Shown in pieces: positions 15,409 through 23,445 of a stretch of 34,819 nt of DNA. Position numbers and translations under genes: made by a program. The stretch comes from Planctomycetaceae bacterium. GTDB lineage: Bacteria > Planctomycetota > Planctomycetia > Planctomycetales > Planctomycetaceae. The notes under the pieces were generated by a model that was not told the DNA's origin, did no database searches, and saw only the letters and a list, made by a program, of their open reading frames with translations. How positions within the stretch are numbered: the first letter of the stretch is position 1; every line of letters begins with the position of its first letter. The stretch covers positions 1 to 34,819 of the forward strand of contig JABISG010000058.1 of assembly GCA_018699955.1 (NCBI GenBank). Direction: 5' to 3'.

Positions 15409-18296
15409 TCGAGTTTCTCCTGCAATGTCTTCGCAGCCGTATTTTCGGGGTTGCGCTCAAGTACAGCATCCAACAGCAATCGAGCTTTCTCTTTTGCGCC
15501 GGCCGCCAGATGCGTCTTCGCCAGGCCAACTTCCAACGTGTCATCTTTGGGCTTCAATCCCATCGCCACCTCAAACTCTTTGATCGAGCGGGGATAATTC
15601 TTCAGACCGCGGTACGATTCTCCCAGAATCCTATGCACTTCCGCGTCGAGCACGTCGACGTGGATTGCCAACCGGCCATACTTTGCGGCTTCTTTGAAGT
15701 CGCCATTGTCCAACGCCATTTCCGCCAGCTTTTTGCGAACGGTCGCATCATCCGGATCGCGGCGGGCGAGTTCCTTGAGGGCGGCAGTCAGCTTGTCGGT
15801 TTCATCCAGCTTGAGATACGCCGCCGTTGCCCCTTTCAGCCAGTCGATATCGTGCGGGAACTTTTCGAGTCCCAGTTCATACAACTCGGCCGCTTCGGCG
15901 TGCTTCTCGGTCGCGAGTTTCAGCCGCGCCAGCGAACTCAGCAAGAGCGCGTGCGGCTGTTTGCTGTCGAGACCTTTCTCCAGATACTCGATGGCGGCGG
16001 CGGAATCTTCGCCGCGAAGTTCCAGCTGCGCCATCACAAGGGCCGCCAGCGGTTCTTTCTCGTTTTTCTCCAATGCCTTAAGCGCCAGCTCACGCGCCTG
16101 CTCTGCCTGCCGTAATCGAAGTAAAACGAAAGCGTATTTCGCGGCCGCCGTGGGATTGTCCGGGTCGGCGTTGTAGGCTTTCTCCAACTCGGCGGGAGTT
16201 TGTTTGGTCTCGGTCGGTGCGCCCTGTTTCAACTCTGCAACGATCGTGTTCAAGAATTCGCGATACCCTTTCTCGAATGTTTCGACATCGACACCGAACA
16301 CCAGCGGAATTGCTTTCTTGGTCGGCGTGTTCTTGCGATATTCCGCCAGCATCTTGGGGATGGTTTCTTTCCCATACTTTTCAATCATGTACTGCGCGTA
16401 CAGTCGGCTTTGGCAGTAGGCGAACTGCCAATCCAGCGGCGTCTTGGGGCGAATGAAGGCATCGTTCAATTCGTCGAGCGAGCGCAGTTCGCCTTTGGGA
16501 ACGCGTTCCAGTAGCAACTTGTCCCAGGTGGCGGGACGCGGATAGCCTTCGCTGGTCACGGCGAGCGCTTCGGTGAACCAATGCGGAATGTGGAATTTCG
16601 TCTGCTGAAGCGTAATCACATGCACAAATTCGTGCTTGACCACGCGGGCCCAGTTGAACGGTTCACCGGCGGCTGTCGGCGATGCCAGCGCGACGATAAC
16701 CCCCGTCGAAGCGCCAATCGTTTGAATCCACGGCAGGCCAATCATCCGCGCACTGAACCACTGATGCGCCGAAAGGCCCTTGGCGTTGTTGTAAATTTCA
16801 AAGTGAGTTCGCGCGGGCGGTTCAAAGCCGAACTGTTCGACGAGTTCGGCGTAGTTCTCTTCGAGGTATTCGGCCATGTACTCGCCGAGAACCTTATCGA
16901 GCTTGGAGTCGACGCGGATGATGAAGTGGTCGGTCGCAATCGTTTCGTATCCGCCCAGCAACTTGAGTACCTTCCGCATGTTGCTGACGCGCACGTGATA
17001 CGGATCGGCCTTGAAGGCGCTGTCCAGAATCTTTTGCGCTTCTTCCGTTTTGCCGACCCGCATGAAAAGCATGCCGAGCGACGTCTTCGGTTCGGAAAGT
17101 TGCGGCATGACATCGACGGCCCGCTGAAACAACTTCTGGGCAATGGGATATTGCCGACGGCGTTCGAGCGTCGAGCCGAGAATCGTCAGGAAATAGCCGG
17201 GATGTGAATTGCGTTTCGCCAGATCGACGATCAATTTGGAAAAGCGCGACGGTTTCTTGATCTTGACTCTGTCAATCTTTTCGAGATTCGCCAGCAGATC
17301 ATCGAGTTCCGGCGGTTCGCCATCCAATAGCAGAAAGATGGCAGCTTGCCGTGCGAGTGTTCGTTGTTCGTGCGGATTGATTTTCAGCGACTCCTCGACG
17401 GTCTTGAGCGCGTCGCTGAGTTTGCCGTTGGCAATCGAGAGGTCGGCTTTGAGATTGAGCGCGGGAACCGAATGCGGGTTCGCATTGAGGGCACGCTCGG
17501 CAAACTCTTCGGCCCCCTTGAGATCGTACTGCTGCAGCGCCGCTTCTCCCAGCGAGACCAGCACGGGTACAGCCTGCGGATTGATGGCGAGCGCCTGTTT
17601 GAACTCCGGGATTGCCTGGGCGCGGTTGTACTTCTCCAGTAACAGGTCGCCCGAAACGTGATACGCCTGCCAACTCAATTTGTCGGCTTTGAGGGCGTCG
17701 GGACAGAGCGTGTTCAGTACAAAGCTGAAGATCTGCGAGATGCTTCTCCAGCGCGCGTACTGCAATGTTCCGCGGGCGACGAGCAGCAGCGTTTCGGCAT
17801 CTTCCGGCTGCGCCTGGTTATAAAATCGCACGAACCAGCGGTAGTTCTCGCCGGCCTCTTTCAGCCGTCCGGTTTCGGTTTGCACGTCGGCCAGCACGAT
17901 TCTTGCCAGCGGATTGCGGCCATCGAGTTTGAGGGCCGCTTCCGCCAGCTTCTCTGCATCGGTGTAATTTCCCTGCAGGAATCGAATTTCGGCAAGTCGA
18001 GCGGTTGCCTGCGTGCTGCGCGCGTCGGCCGTTCTTGCGGAGGCAAGTTGTTCGGCCGCTTTCGCCAACTCGCCCTGTGCCTGAAAAACGCGAGCTTTGC
18101 CGAGCGCGACGCTGACGGCGTGTTCCTTCACTTCGGCGAGTTCGTCGTATGTTTCGAGCGCTTCTTCGTAGCGGCCGTGTTGCAAATGAGTCCGGGCGGT
18201 CTCGAACGGGTCGTTTTCCTGGGCGACAGCGCGTTTCGATCCCCAGAGAAGCAGGGGCATCACCACGAACAGCAGAAACAGCAGATGACGGACCAT
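15405..18296 (-). CDS. Large secreted TPR protein with gluzincin (peptidase MA-like) domain
   Basis: About 963 residues from the ATG at 18296, with GGAGG 9 nt upstream; an ATG at 18302 is also possible but too near the Shine-Dalgarno. A signal peptide (MVRHLLFLLFVVMPLLLW) is followed by a first TPR array (e.g. GRYEEALETYDELAEV), a metallopeptidase domain in the middle, and a second TPR array to the C-terminus. The peptidase has HEFVH at about residues 555-559 and a glutamate 17 residues on in HWFTEALA, the HExxH...E set of gluzincin zinc proteases. So cleavage activity is likely. Family members of this kind are often annotated as peptidase MA-like TPR proteins; substrate unknown. Confidence 0.9.
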   Translation of the reverse strand: MVRHLLFLLFVVMPLLLWGSKRAVAQENDPFETARTHLQHGRYEEALETYDELAEVKEHAVSVALGKARVFQAQGELAKAAEQLASARTADARSTQATARLAEIRFLQGNYTDAEKLAEAALKLDGRNPLARIVLADVQTETGRLKEAGENYRWFVRFYNQAQPEDAETLLLVARGTLQYARWRSISQIFSFVLNTLCPDALKADKLSWQAYHVSGDLLLEKYNRAQAIPEFKQALAINPQAVPVLVSLGEAALQQYDLKGAEEFAERALNANPHSVPALNLKADLSIANGKLSDALKTVEESLKINPHEQRTLARQAAIFLLLDGEPPELDDLLANLEKIDRVKIKKPSRFSKLIVDLAKRNSHPGYFLTILGSTLERRRQYPIAQKLFQRAVDVMPQLSEPKTSLGMLFMRVGKTEEAQKILDSAFKADPYHVRVSNMRKVLKLLGGYETIATDHFIIRVDSKLDKVLGEYMAEYLEENYAELVEQFGFEPPARTHFEIYNNAKGLSAHQWFSARMIGLPWIQTIGASTGVIVALASPTAAGEPFNWARVVKHEFVHVITLQQTKFHIPHWFTEALAVTSEGYPRPATWDKLLLERVPKGELRSLDELNDAFIRPKTPLDWQFAYCQSRLYAQYMIEKYGKETIPKMLAEYRKNTPTKKAIPLVFGVDVETFEKGYREFLNTIVAELKQGAPTETKQTPAELEKAYNADPDNPTAAAKYAFVLLRLRQAEQARELALKALEKNEKEPLAALVMAQLELRGEDSAAAIEYLEKGLDSKQPHALLLSSLARLKLATEKHAEAAELYELGLEKFPHDIDWLKGATAAYLKLDETDKLTAALKELARRDPDDATVRKKLAEMALDNGDFKEAAKYGRLAIHVDVLDAEVHRILGESYRGLKNYPRSIKEFEVAMGLKPKDDTLEVGLAKTHLAAGAKEKARLLLDAVLERNPENTAAKTLQEKLD

Positions 18297-18448
18297 CGAC
18301 ATTTCCCTCCGGAATTCGCGCAGCAGAACAGTTGCCAACGCGACACGCTTTTCACGGCCGATTCCGATCACGGCAAAATAGCGATCAGACCCTCAAGCCA
18401 CGAAATCGACGGTAGCCCATCGGTGGTGATTGTTCAATGACAATTACG

Positions 18449-18468
18449 GTCACCGCTTGCGGTTTCGC
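18449..18468. repeat. Short dispersed repeat with ACCGC-TT-GCGGT palindrome, copy 2
   Basis: Identical 20-mer to 902-921. Here it lies between the terminator at 18502-18537 and the start of the TPR/peptidase gene, so it would fall in that gene's upstream region. Confidence 0.6.
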
Positions 18469-18501
18469 AGTCCCCCCGGTTTGCAAATCAAAACGGCGCG
18501 C

Positions 18502-18537
18502 AAAAAAACCGCGGGCTTCCACTTGGAAAGCCCGCGG
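18502..18537 (-). terminator. Intrinsic terminator on the minus strand
   Basis: A GC-rich stem CCGCGGGCT/AGCCCGCGG continues into TCC/GGA with one bulged base (18509-18537). On the minus strand it is followed at once by seven T residues (complement of A tract 18502-18508). It therefore ends transcripts arriving from higher coordinates. No protein gene precedes it on that strand, so it ends either an RNA gene or an attenuated leader of the TPR/peptidase gene. Confidence 0.85.
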
Positions 18538-18910
18538 CCTTGGGTCCAAACCTCTCCGATTGCGACGGTGGAGTCGCTGCGAGAAGGGCGGAGATGCAGT
18601 AGTGCAATGCACTCACCGTAGTTCATCCCGGCCCGCGCTAAAGTTGTCCCTCCGCCGGAAATTACGCGAGAGGTTTGTAAAGATCGATCTCGGATGCCAG
18701 TCTCTGTCTGCCGGATGCGAAAACTGTCGCCGATAATGCCAACCGAAGCAGCATTCACAATACGACTGAAAACGCGTGTCTCTGTTCCGGCAGAGATTAT
18801 CATCGGCAGCGACACGGCGTCGCCGTCGTTCAATTTCTGAAAAACTGGAAAACCGCACGATCTTGTTTCGTCGTGATGAAACGTCAGGTCTCGATGCGCT
18901 CTTCTCCACA
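18503..18910 (-). ncRNA. Candidate structured RNA ending at an intrinsic terminator
   Basis: Upstream of the terminator, complementary arms nest: CAAACCTCTC at 18547-18556 pairs with 18668-18677 (10 bp, perfect); inside it GGCGGAG 18587-18593 pairs with 18650-18656, a GCGAC/GTCGC hairpin spans 18562-18577 and an AGTG/CACT hairpin lies at 18601-18613. Further out TCTGCCGGA 18707-18715 pairs with 18786-18794, and an ACGGCG/CGCCGT hairpin sits at 18814-18826. A weak promoter-like pair TTGCCA (18941-18936) and TAAAGT (18919-18914), 16 nt apart, would start a transcript of about 400 nt. RNase P, tmRNA and SRP RNA signatures were looked for and not found. Boundaries and existence are inference. Confidence 0.35.
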
Positions 18911-19028
18911 AAAACTTTAGCTTGCGACCGCCGCATGGCAAGAAGTTTTTTTCAATTTCTTTCAAGTCAACTGTCGCTGTGGGGTCCACGTGGCGGGTAG
19001 AATTGTTGTGAGTTGATCACGGATGGTC

Positions 19029-19056
19029 TAGAGTCGAGGGACTAGAGTCTAGAGTT
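19029..19056. repeat. Heptamer repeat TAGAGTC
   Basis: Four consecutive 7-nt units read TAGAGTC, GAGGGAC, TAGAGTC, TAGAGTT. The second is diverged. It lies 52 nt upstream of the GTG start of the plus-strand isomerase-like gene. Function unknown. Confidence 0.5.
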
Positions 19057-19107
19057 GAATATTCGGCCGCTTCCGGCATCATTTTGTTCGTATAAGGAAC
19101 AGGTAAA

Positions 19108-20034
19108 GTGACAACACAGAATCTGATTACAACGCGGCGTAGTTTCCTCAAGGCGGGCGCCGTCGGCACCGGGGCGCTGCTGACCGGTGGCGTATCAGCC
19201 GTGATGGCCGAGAGCAAGAAGGCGGTCGATCAGTACGGTGGATTCAAACTCGGTTTGCAGAGTTATTCACTGCGCGGCTACGACGCGAAAAATGCACTCA
19301 AGCACACCCGCGATCTCGGTCTGCATTATTGGGAATCATTTCGCAACCACATTCCGGTCAACACATTGCCCAAGCATGTGGCCGAACAGCAAAAACTGCT
19401 GGCCGGTTACGATGTGAAACTGATGGCGTTCGGCGTCGAGAATTTCGACGGCAACGAAACCCGCGCCCGCGAACTGTTCGACTTCGGCAAAGCGATGGGC
19501 GTGAAGGCGATCAGTGCCTATCCGAAAAAGGACAACAAGACGTTCGATTTGCTCGACAAGTTGGTCGAAGAGTACGGCATCGCGATCGCCATTCACAACC
19601 ACGGTCCGGGATCGGGGTACGACAAAATCAGTGACGTTGAAAAGGTGGTGAAAGATCGGCACCCGCTCGTCGGGGCCTGTGTCGATACGGGACACTACCT
19701 TCGCAGCAACGAAAGCCCGGTCGATGCCATCAAGCGTTTCGGCAAGCGGGTGTTCGGCGTCCATTTGAAGGACGTGAAGGGTTACGCCACCGATGCCGAC
19801 GCGGCCGCGTTCATCAAAACCGGCAAAGCCCGCCGCCAACTCAAGAACGAACAAAAGTTCTTCACCCTGCTCGGCGAAGGCGACCTTGATGTCGTTTGCT
19901 GTTTACAACTACTGCGGCAGTTGAAGTACGAAAACATCGTCTCGCTGGAATACGAAGAGAACAAGGACAACCCACTCTCGGACATCGCCATCTGCCTGGA
20001 CGCGGTCCGCAAAGCAGTGAAGCAGTTGGGGTAG
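19108..20034 (+). CDS. Tat-exported sugar phosphate isomerase/epimerase-like protein
   Basis: 308 residues from a GTG at 19108, with AAGGAACAGG upstream as ribosome-binding site. The N-terminus TTRRSFLKAGAVGTGALLTGG is a twin-arginine signal (RRSFLK), so export of a folded protein is expected. The mature part is a TIM barrel of the AP-endonuclease-2/xylose isomerase-like superfamily: FKLGLQSYSLR, LGLHYWESF, VKAISAYPKK, IAIAIHNHGPG, VGACVDTGHYLRS, VFGVHLKDVKG and a final VSLEYEE supply the usual His, Asp and Glu metal ligands. Planctomycetes carry many such exported paralogues, generally linked to sugar breakdown; the substrate cannot be told. It is the only plus-strand gene between 1 and 25 kb and is monocistronic. 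Confidence 0.92.
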   Translation: MTTQNLITTRRSFLKAGAVGTGALLTGGVSAVMAESKKAVDQYGGFKLGLQSYSLRGYDAKNALKHTRDLGLHYWESFRNHIPVNTLPKHVAEQQKLLAGYDVKLMAFGVENFDGNETRARELFDFGKAMGVKAISAYPKKDNKTFDLLDKLVEEYGIAIAIHNHGPGSGYDKISDVEKVVKDRHPLVGACVDTGHYLRSNESPVDAIKRFGKRVFGVHLKDVKGYATDADAAAFIKTGKARRQLKNEQKFFTLLGEGDLDVVCCLQLLRQLKYENIVSLEYEENKDNPLSDIAICLDAVRKAVKQLG

Positions 20035-20076
20035 GACTCGTTTTCGGTGCTGCTATATTCCTGGAGGGATCAATTG

Positions 20077-20105
20077 GGTGCCACTGGCGTGTCGCCGGTG
20101 GCACC
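20077..20105. terminator. Strong hairpin between convergent genes
   Basis: Arms 20077-20088 and 20094-20105 (GGTGCCACTGGC against GCCGGTGGCACC) pair over 12 bp with one G-T wobble around a GTGTC loop. The hairpin lies in the 90-nt gap between the plus-strand isomerase-like gene and the convergent minus-strand gene at 20125, where it could end both transcripts, although neither side has a T tract. In translation it gives TGVSPVA, a tell-tale of a dispersed planctomycete palindrome. Confidence 0.65.
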
Positions 20106-20124
20106 TATTTCGCGAGCGGAACGG

Positions 20125-20598
20125 CTAGATAAGGTCATGGTGCAGGTGCGGTTTCAGATTCGGTTGCGCTTTGATCACAATCTGCGCGATTCGCTTGGCC
20201 TTGGTCTTGCTCATGGTCACGTAATAACGTTTTTCCCCGGCGACGGTCATGCGGAGGTCGCTTCCTTCCGGATCGCCATTCCAGTCCAAGCTGGTGATTG
20301 TTCGCAACGGAATTCGAAAACGCTCACCCACGCGAAATAGCAGGACCCGGTGTTGAACGAGGACGTCGCTGTCGTCATCGTTGAACTCGAAGCTGAAGCC
20401 GCGCAGTATCAGACCCAACCCCATGACGCTGAACGACGGCAGGGCGATAAACTCCACCAGCAGGGTTCTCGCATCGCCGAGCAGCGCAGCCACCGGCCAC
20501 GTTACCATCATCAACACGGGTATCAGAGCGACGGCTACGACGAAGCTTGACACCGTCGGTCGGTAAGTGCGAATGGTGGTTTGACGTGTCGCGATCAT
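20125..20598 (-). CDS. Small membrane protein with PH-like C-terminal domain, unknown function
   Basis: 157 residues. Two hydrophobic helices are seen (SSFVVAVALIPVLMMVTWPVAALL and LLVEFIALPSFSVMGLGLIL), followed by a beta-rich segment (SFEFNDDDSDVLVQHRVLLFRVGERFRIPLRTITSLDW, YYVTMSKTKAKRIAQIV) that has the strand pattern of bacterial PH-like (bPH2) membrane domains. No catalytic residues are apparent. The gene starts 36 nt after the stop of the zinc-finger protein gene and is probably co-transcribed with it. The fold call is a pattern judgement and needs a profile search. Confidence 0.7.
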   Translation of the reverse strand: MIATRQTTIRTYRPTVSSFVVAVALIPVLMMVTWPVAALLGDARTLLVEFIALPSFSVMGLGLILRGFSFEFNDDDSDVLVQHRVLLFRVGERFRIPLRTITSLDWNGDPEGSDLRMTVAGEKRYYVTMSKTKAKRIAQIVIKAQPNLKPHLHHDLI

Positions 20599-20634
20599 GG
20601 CTGGCGAGATTCGTGTAGTGATTAGCCACCGCCG

Positions 20635-21072
20635 TTACGGCTTGTGAGCAAACCGACTAAACGACGTTTCGGCAATCATTGCGATTTCCTCGCGCGGAAG
20701 CGTTACGCGCGTTGCGGACCGAGGCATGGATTTCGACTCCATTGCCTTCAACTTGTTCTGACAGTGCTTGCAGTGCGTCAGATGTGTTTCGACCCGGCTT
20801 GATGCTTCCGCGTCGAGTGTTCCCGCCATGAATTGCGGTGCCAGTTCCAGCAGGCGGCTACAGGCGATGCCGCCATAGTTCGGATTGGCATTCGGCAGAA
20901 CACCGACGAAGTAATAACCGGTGAAGGCGGTCATCAGCAGCAGGACGGCAGCCACCATCCGCCGTTGCCCGGCCAACGCTCGATTGCGGCCTTGCAGTCC
21001 GTCAACCAGCCGACCCACTTCACCCGGCCGGCAAGCTTGCCACTCGTTGTGATTTTCGTTGTTCTGGTTCAT
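20635..21072 (-). CDS. Membrane protein with anti-sigma-type (zf-HC2-like) zinc finger
   Basis: 145 residues from the ATG at 21072; the longer frame to 21117 begins with a TTG and adds basic residues unlike the rest. A cytoplasmic head rich in Arg (GLQGRNRALAGQRR) leads to one helix (MVAAVLLLMTAFTGYYFVGVL), then ACSRLLELAPQFMAGTLDAEASSRVETHLTHCKHC, which has the Cys...HxxxCxxC spacing of the zinc-binding anti-sigma domain. In classical ZAS anti-sigma factors this domain precedes the helix and is cytoplasmic; here it follows the helix and by the positive-inside rule would be outside. No sigma factor gene is adjacent. Anti-sigma function is therefore doubtful. Confidence 0.75.
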   Translation of the reverse strand: MNQNNENHNEWQACRPGEVGRLVDGLQGRNRALAGQRRMVAAVLLLMTAFTGYYFVGVLPNANPNYGGIACSRLLELAPQFMAGTLDAEASSRVETHLTHCKHCQNKLKAMESKSMPRSATRVTLPREEIAMIAETSFSRFAHKP

Positions 21073-21257
21073 GGAAAATCTCTTCGCTCGATGCGGTTGG
21101 GCGGCCTCAATCGGCAAAACTCGGAAGTCGCTGGCTGATAGCAGATCGTATTGAAGACGCCTTATCTCAGATTATCGACGACTGTCCAATAACGTTCTGT
21201 GAGAATCATCACATTCCCGGAAAAATGCCGGTTTTCACCCGCAAATTATGCCTGTTT

Positions 21258-22013
21258 TCAAGAACCAAATTGCGGTTGTTTCTTCATTCGTTCATCACGC
21301 GAAGGGGATTGCGGCACGGGCGGGGGCGAAACTCCGATGCCTGCCGCCAACTCCTTCGGCCGGGTCAGAATGATCTGCCGCCGCTTGATGATCACATTTC
21401 TCTCGGTTTGCAATTCCCCCAGCACCACGGTGACCGTTTCCCGCGTGCTGCCGATGATGCTGGCCAGATCCTGATGCGACAGCTTGATTCCGATACGAAT
21501 CCCTTCGTCGGTTTGCTGCCCGTATTTTTCGACCAGTTCCAGCAGCAGATGGATCAGGCGTTCACGGTTCGAGCGAAACAGCAGCGATTTCAGCCGCCGT
21601 TCGACGCGCCGCCTTCGCAAACCCATCATTTTCGTCACGCCCAGCGATAACTGAGGCGATTCTTCCATCAATTGCTGCACGGCGGAGCCGGGAATGAGCA
21701 CGATTGACGAGGCTTCCATCGTCTCGGCAAATTCCTCGCGCTCGCCCGAATCGAGCATCGCCAGTTCGCCGAACATCTCGCCGGGATCGATAATCGCCAG
21801 CATCGCCTGCTTGCCATCGCTGGTGATGTGATAGATTTTGACGCGGCCCGACGTCAGCAGCATCACCGAATCGCCGGCATCGGTGGGGACGTAGACCAGA
21901 CTGTTCCGCTCGAATTTTCGGGAACGCGCGCGCGCCTCCAGCCGCTGAATCTGCACCGGCGTCAAACGCTCGAACAGTTCGCAACTCTTCAAATACCAGA
22001 ACTTGTCGTTCAT
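21258..22013 (-). CDS. Crp/Fnr-family transcription regulator
   Basis: 251 residues from the ATG at 22013 (GAGCGAGAA upstream); the frame extends much further but the added sequence belongs to shadow frames of the upstream epimerase gene. N-terminal cyclic-nucleotide-binding-type beta barrel: LVYVPTDAGDSVMLLTSGRVKIYHITSDGKQAMLAIIDPGEMFGELAML, with the GEMFGE loop where cAMP phosphate binds in Crp, although the Arg-Thr/Ser pair of true Crp is not obvious. A dimerisation helix and a C-terminal winged HTH (LSHQDLASIIGSTRETVTVVLGEL) follow. No Fnr-type cysteine cluster is present at the N-terminus. A Pro/Ser tail of about 30 residues is extra. Ligand and targets unknown. Confidence 0.93.
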   Translation of the reverse strand: MNDKFWYLKSCELFERLTPVQIQRLEARARSRKFERNSLVYVPTDAGDSVMLLTSGRVKIYHITSDGKQAMLAIIDPGEMFGELAMLDSGEREEFAETMEASSIVLIPGSAVQQLMEESPQLSLGVTKMMGLRRRRVERRLKSLLFRSNRERLIHLLLELVEKYGQQTDEGIRIGIKLSHQDLASIIGSTRETVTVVLGELQTERNVIIKRRQIILTRPKELAAGIGVSPPPVPQSPSRDERMKKQPQFGS

Positions 22014-22107
22014 TCGGTATTCTCGCTCCGTCTCGGTCGGGTCCTGCGACTGCTGGCAGTCACGCTCGTTGAGGATAGTTATCCGGACGCTGCGATACCA
22101 GCCCGCC

Positions 22108-22761
22108 TCATTCGAGCATCGCGCGCGGGACGCCAATATCGATGACGTGTACCGTGCCGATCCACTCGCCGGCGGCTTCGTTGTCGAAACCGACTTTACG
22201 TGCAACGAAGGTTGCCGTGTGATTGGCGCGCACGCACTCTCCCGGCGCTTCGCCGGTGTCGCAATCCAGCCCCGATGGCAAATCGATCGCGAAGACTTTC
22301 TTGCCCGCAGAGTTGATGTGGCGAATGACTGTCGCAAACGGTTCGCGCGCCACTCCGCTTCCCAGCAGCGCATCGACAATCCAGTCGGCATCGGCAAGAA
22401 GTCGGTCGATGTCGTCACCTTCAAACTGCGCGGGAAACAGATTGATCGGCGTGCCGGCCTTCTTAATGATTCGGTAATTGATGGCCGCGTCGCCGCGCAG
22501 ATCGTTGGGATCGCAGAACAGCAACACACGAACGGCGAAGCCACGATTTTCGAGATGCCGGGCGATGACGAAGCCGTCGCCACCGTTATTGCCTTTTCCG
22601 GCGCAAATCACCACAGGGCCGTCGATGCCCAATTCCACCAGTAATTCGGCCGCACCGCGTCCGGCGTTTTCCATCAGCACAACACCCGGCATGCCGTACT
22701 CTTCAATCGCCCGCCGATCGACGGCGCGAACTTCATCGCGGCTCAAAGAACGCTGAGTCAT
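22108..22761 (-). CDS. nnrE: NAD(P)H-hydrate epimerase (YjeF N-terminal domain)
   Basis: 217 residues from the ATG at 22761. It converts R-NAD(P)HX to the S epimer so that a dehydratase can repair it. Motifs: MPGVVLMENAGRGAAELL, GKGNNGGDGFVIARHL, VDALLGSG and FAIDLPSGLDCDTG with the catalytic Asp region. Only the epimerase domain is present; the dehydratase (NnrD) half of many bacterial YjeF proteins is absent and must be elsewhere. The gene begins 19 nt after the hisB stop and lies 94 nt before the Crp/Fnr gene, suggesting one transcript. An upstream start (22851) would run into the hisB 3' end and is rejected. Confidence 0.93.
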   Translation of the reverse strand: MTQRSLSRDEVRAVDRRAIEEYGMPGVVLMENAGRGAAELLVELGIDGPVVICAGKGNNGGDGFVIARHLENRGFAVRVLLFCDPNDLRGDAAINYRIIKKAGTPINLFPAQFEGDDIDRLLADADWIVDALLGSGVAREPFATVIRHINSAGKKVFAIDLPSGLDCDTGEAPGECVRANHTATFVARKVGFDNEAAGEWIGTVHVIDIGVPRAMLE

Positions 22762-22780
22762 GCGGAGTGGCACTTTCCGA

Positions 22781-23368
22781 CTAAAGCGTACCTTTGGACG
22801 ACGGCACGCCCGTTTGCCGGGGATCGACGGTGACCGCTTGTCGCAGTGCACGTGCGGTTGCCTTGAAGACGCCTTCAGAAATGTGATGGCTGTTGGTGCC
22901 GTGATGCAGCACGAGGTGCAGATTCATCAGCGCGTTGGCCGAGACGGCCTGCCAGAATTCGCGCACCAGTTGCGAGTCAAAGTTGCCGATTTTCTCGGTG
23001 GGGAATTCGACGTGATCGACGAACCACATCCGCCCGCTGAGATCGAGGGCCGATGTGACCAACGTTTCTTCCATCGGCAAAGTGACGCTGCCGTACCGGG
23101 TGATTCCCTGTTTGTCACCCAACGCCTCGCTGATGGCTTTCCCAAGACAGATGCCGACGTCTTCAACCGTGTGATGTTGATCGACTTCCAGATCGCCCTT
23201 GGCATCGACGGTGAGATCGAACAACCCGTGTTTGGCGAACAGTGTCAGCATGTGATCGAAGAATCCGATGCCCGTGCTGACGTTCGCAGCGCCCGTGCCG
23301 TCGAGATTCAACTCGAGTTTCACGTCGGTTTCTTTGGTGTTTCGAGCAATGGAGTGTGTGCGCGGCAT
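22781..23368 (-). CDS. hisB: Imidazoleglycerol-phosphate dehydratase, histidine biosynthesis step 6
   Basis: 195 residues, the normal length for a monofunctional HisB. It dehydrates imidazole glycerol phosphate to imidazole acetol phosphate in the cytoplasm. Diagnostic metal-binding segments are all present: [26 protein letters not shown] and [16 protein letters not shown]. The ATG at 23368 has AGGAAA six bases upstream. It leads a set with the epimerase gene and the Crp/Fnr gene. hisC lies upstream on the same strand, separated by a DUF4288-like gene, whereas no other his genes are in the window. Confidence 0.97.
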   Translation of the reverse strand: MPRTHSIARNTKETDVKLELNLDGTGAANVSTGIGFFDHMLTLFAKHGLFDLTVDAKGDLEVDQHHTVEDVGICLGKAISEALGDKQGITRYGSVTLPMEETLVTSALDLSGRMWFVDHVEFPTEKIGNFDSQLVREFWQAVSANALMNLHLVLHHGTNSHHISEGVFKATARALRQAVTVDPRQTGVPSSKGTL

Positions 23369-23445
23369 GGTGTTTCCTGAGTTCAGCAGCGGTCGTGAGT
23401 TTGTCTTGGATGAAAAGCGGAGTATGAGTGTTGATTACGACCAGG

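Larger units (their letters stand above)
18297..19107. other. 811-nt stretch without a confident protein gene
   Basis: Between the TPR/peptidase start and the plus-strand isomerase lie: a short palindromic repeat (18449-18468), a strong minus-strand terminator (18502-18537), a block of nested complementary arms (18547-18826), and a run of 7-nt TAGAGTC repeats (19029-19056). A 179-codon minus frame (18450-18989) crosses both terminator and repeat, uses many AGA, ATA and TTA codons rare elsewhere here, and resembles no family, so it is not called as a gene. Confidence 0.6.

Noticed and set aside
18450..18989. 179-codon minus-strand frame in the large intergenic region
   Set aside because: It crosses the intrinsic terminator and a dispersed palindrome, uses rare AGA/ATA/TTA codons and resembles no family; treated as non-coding.
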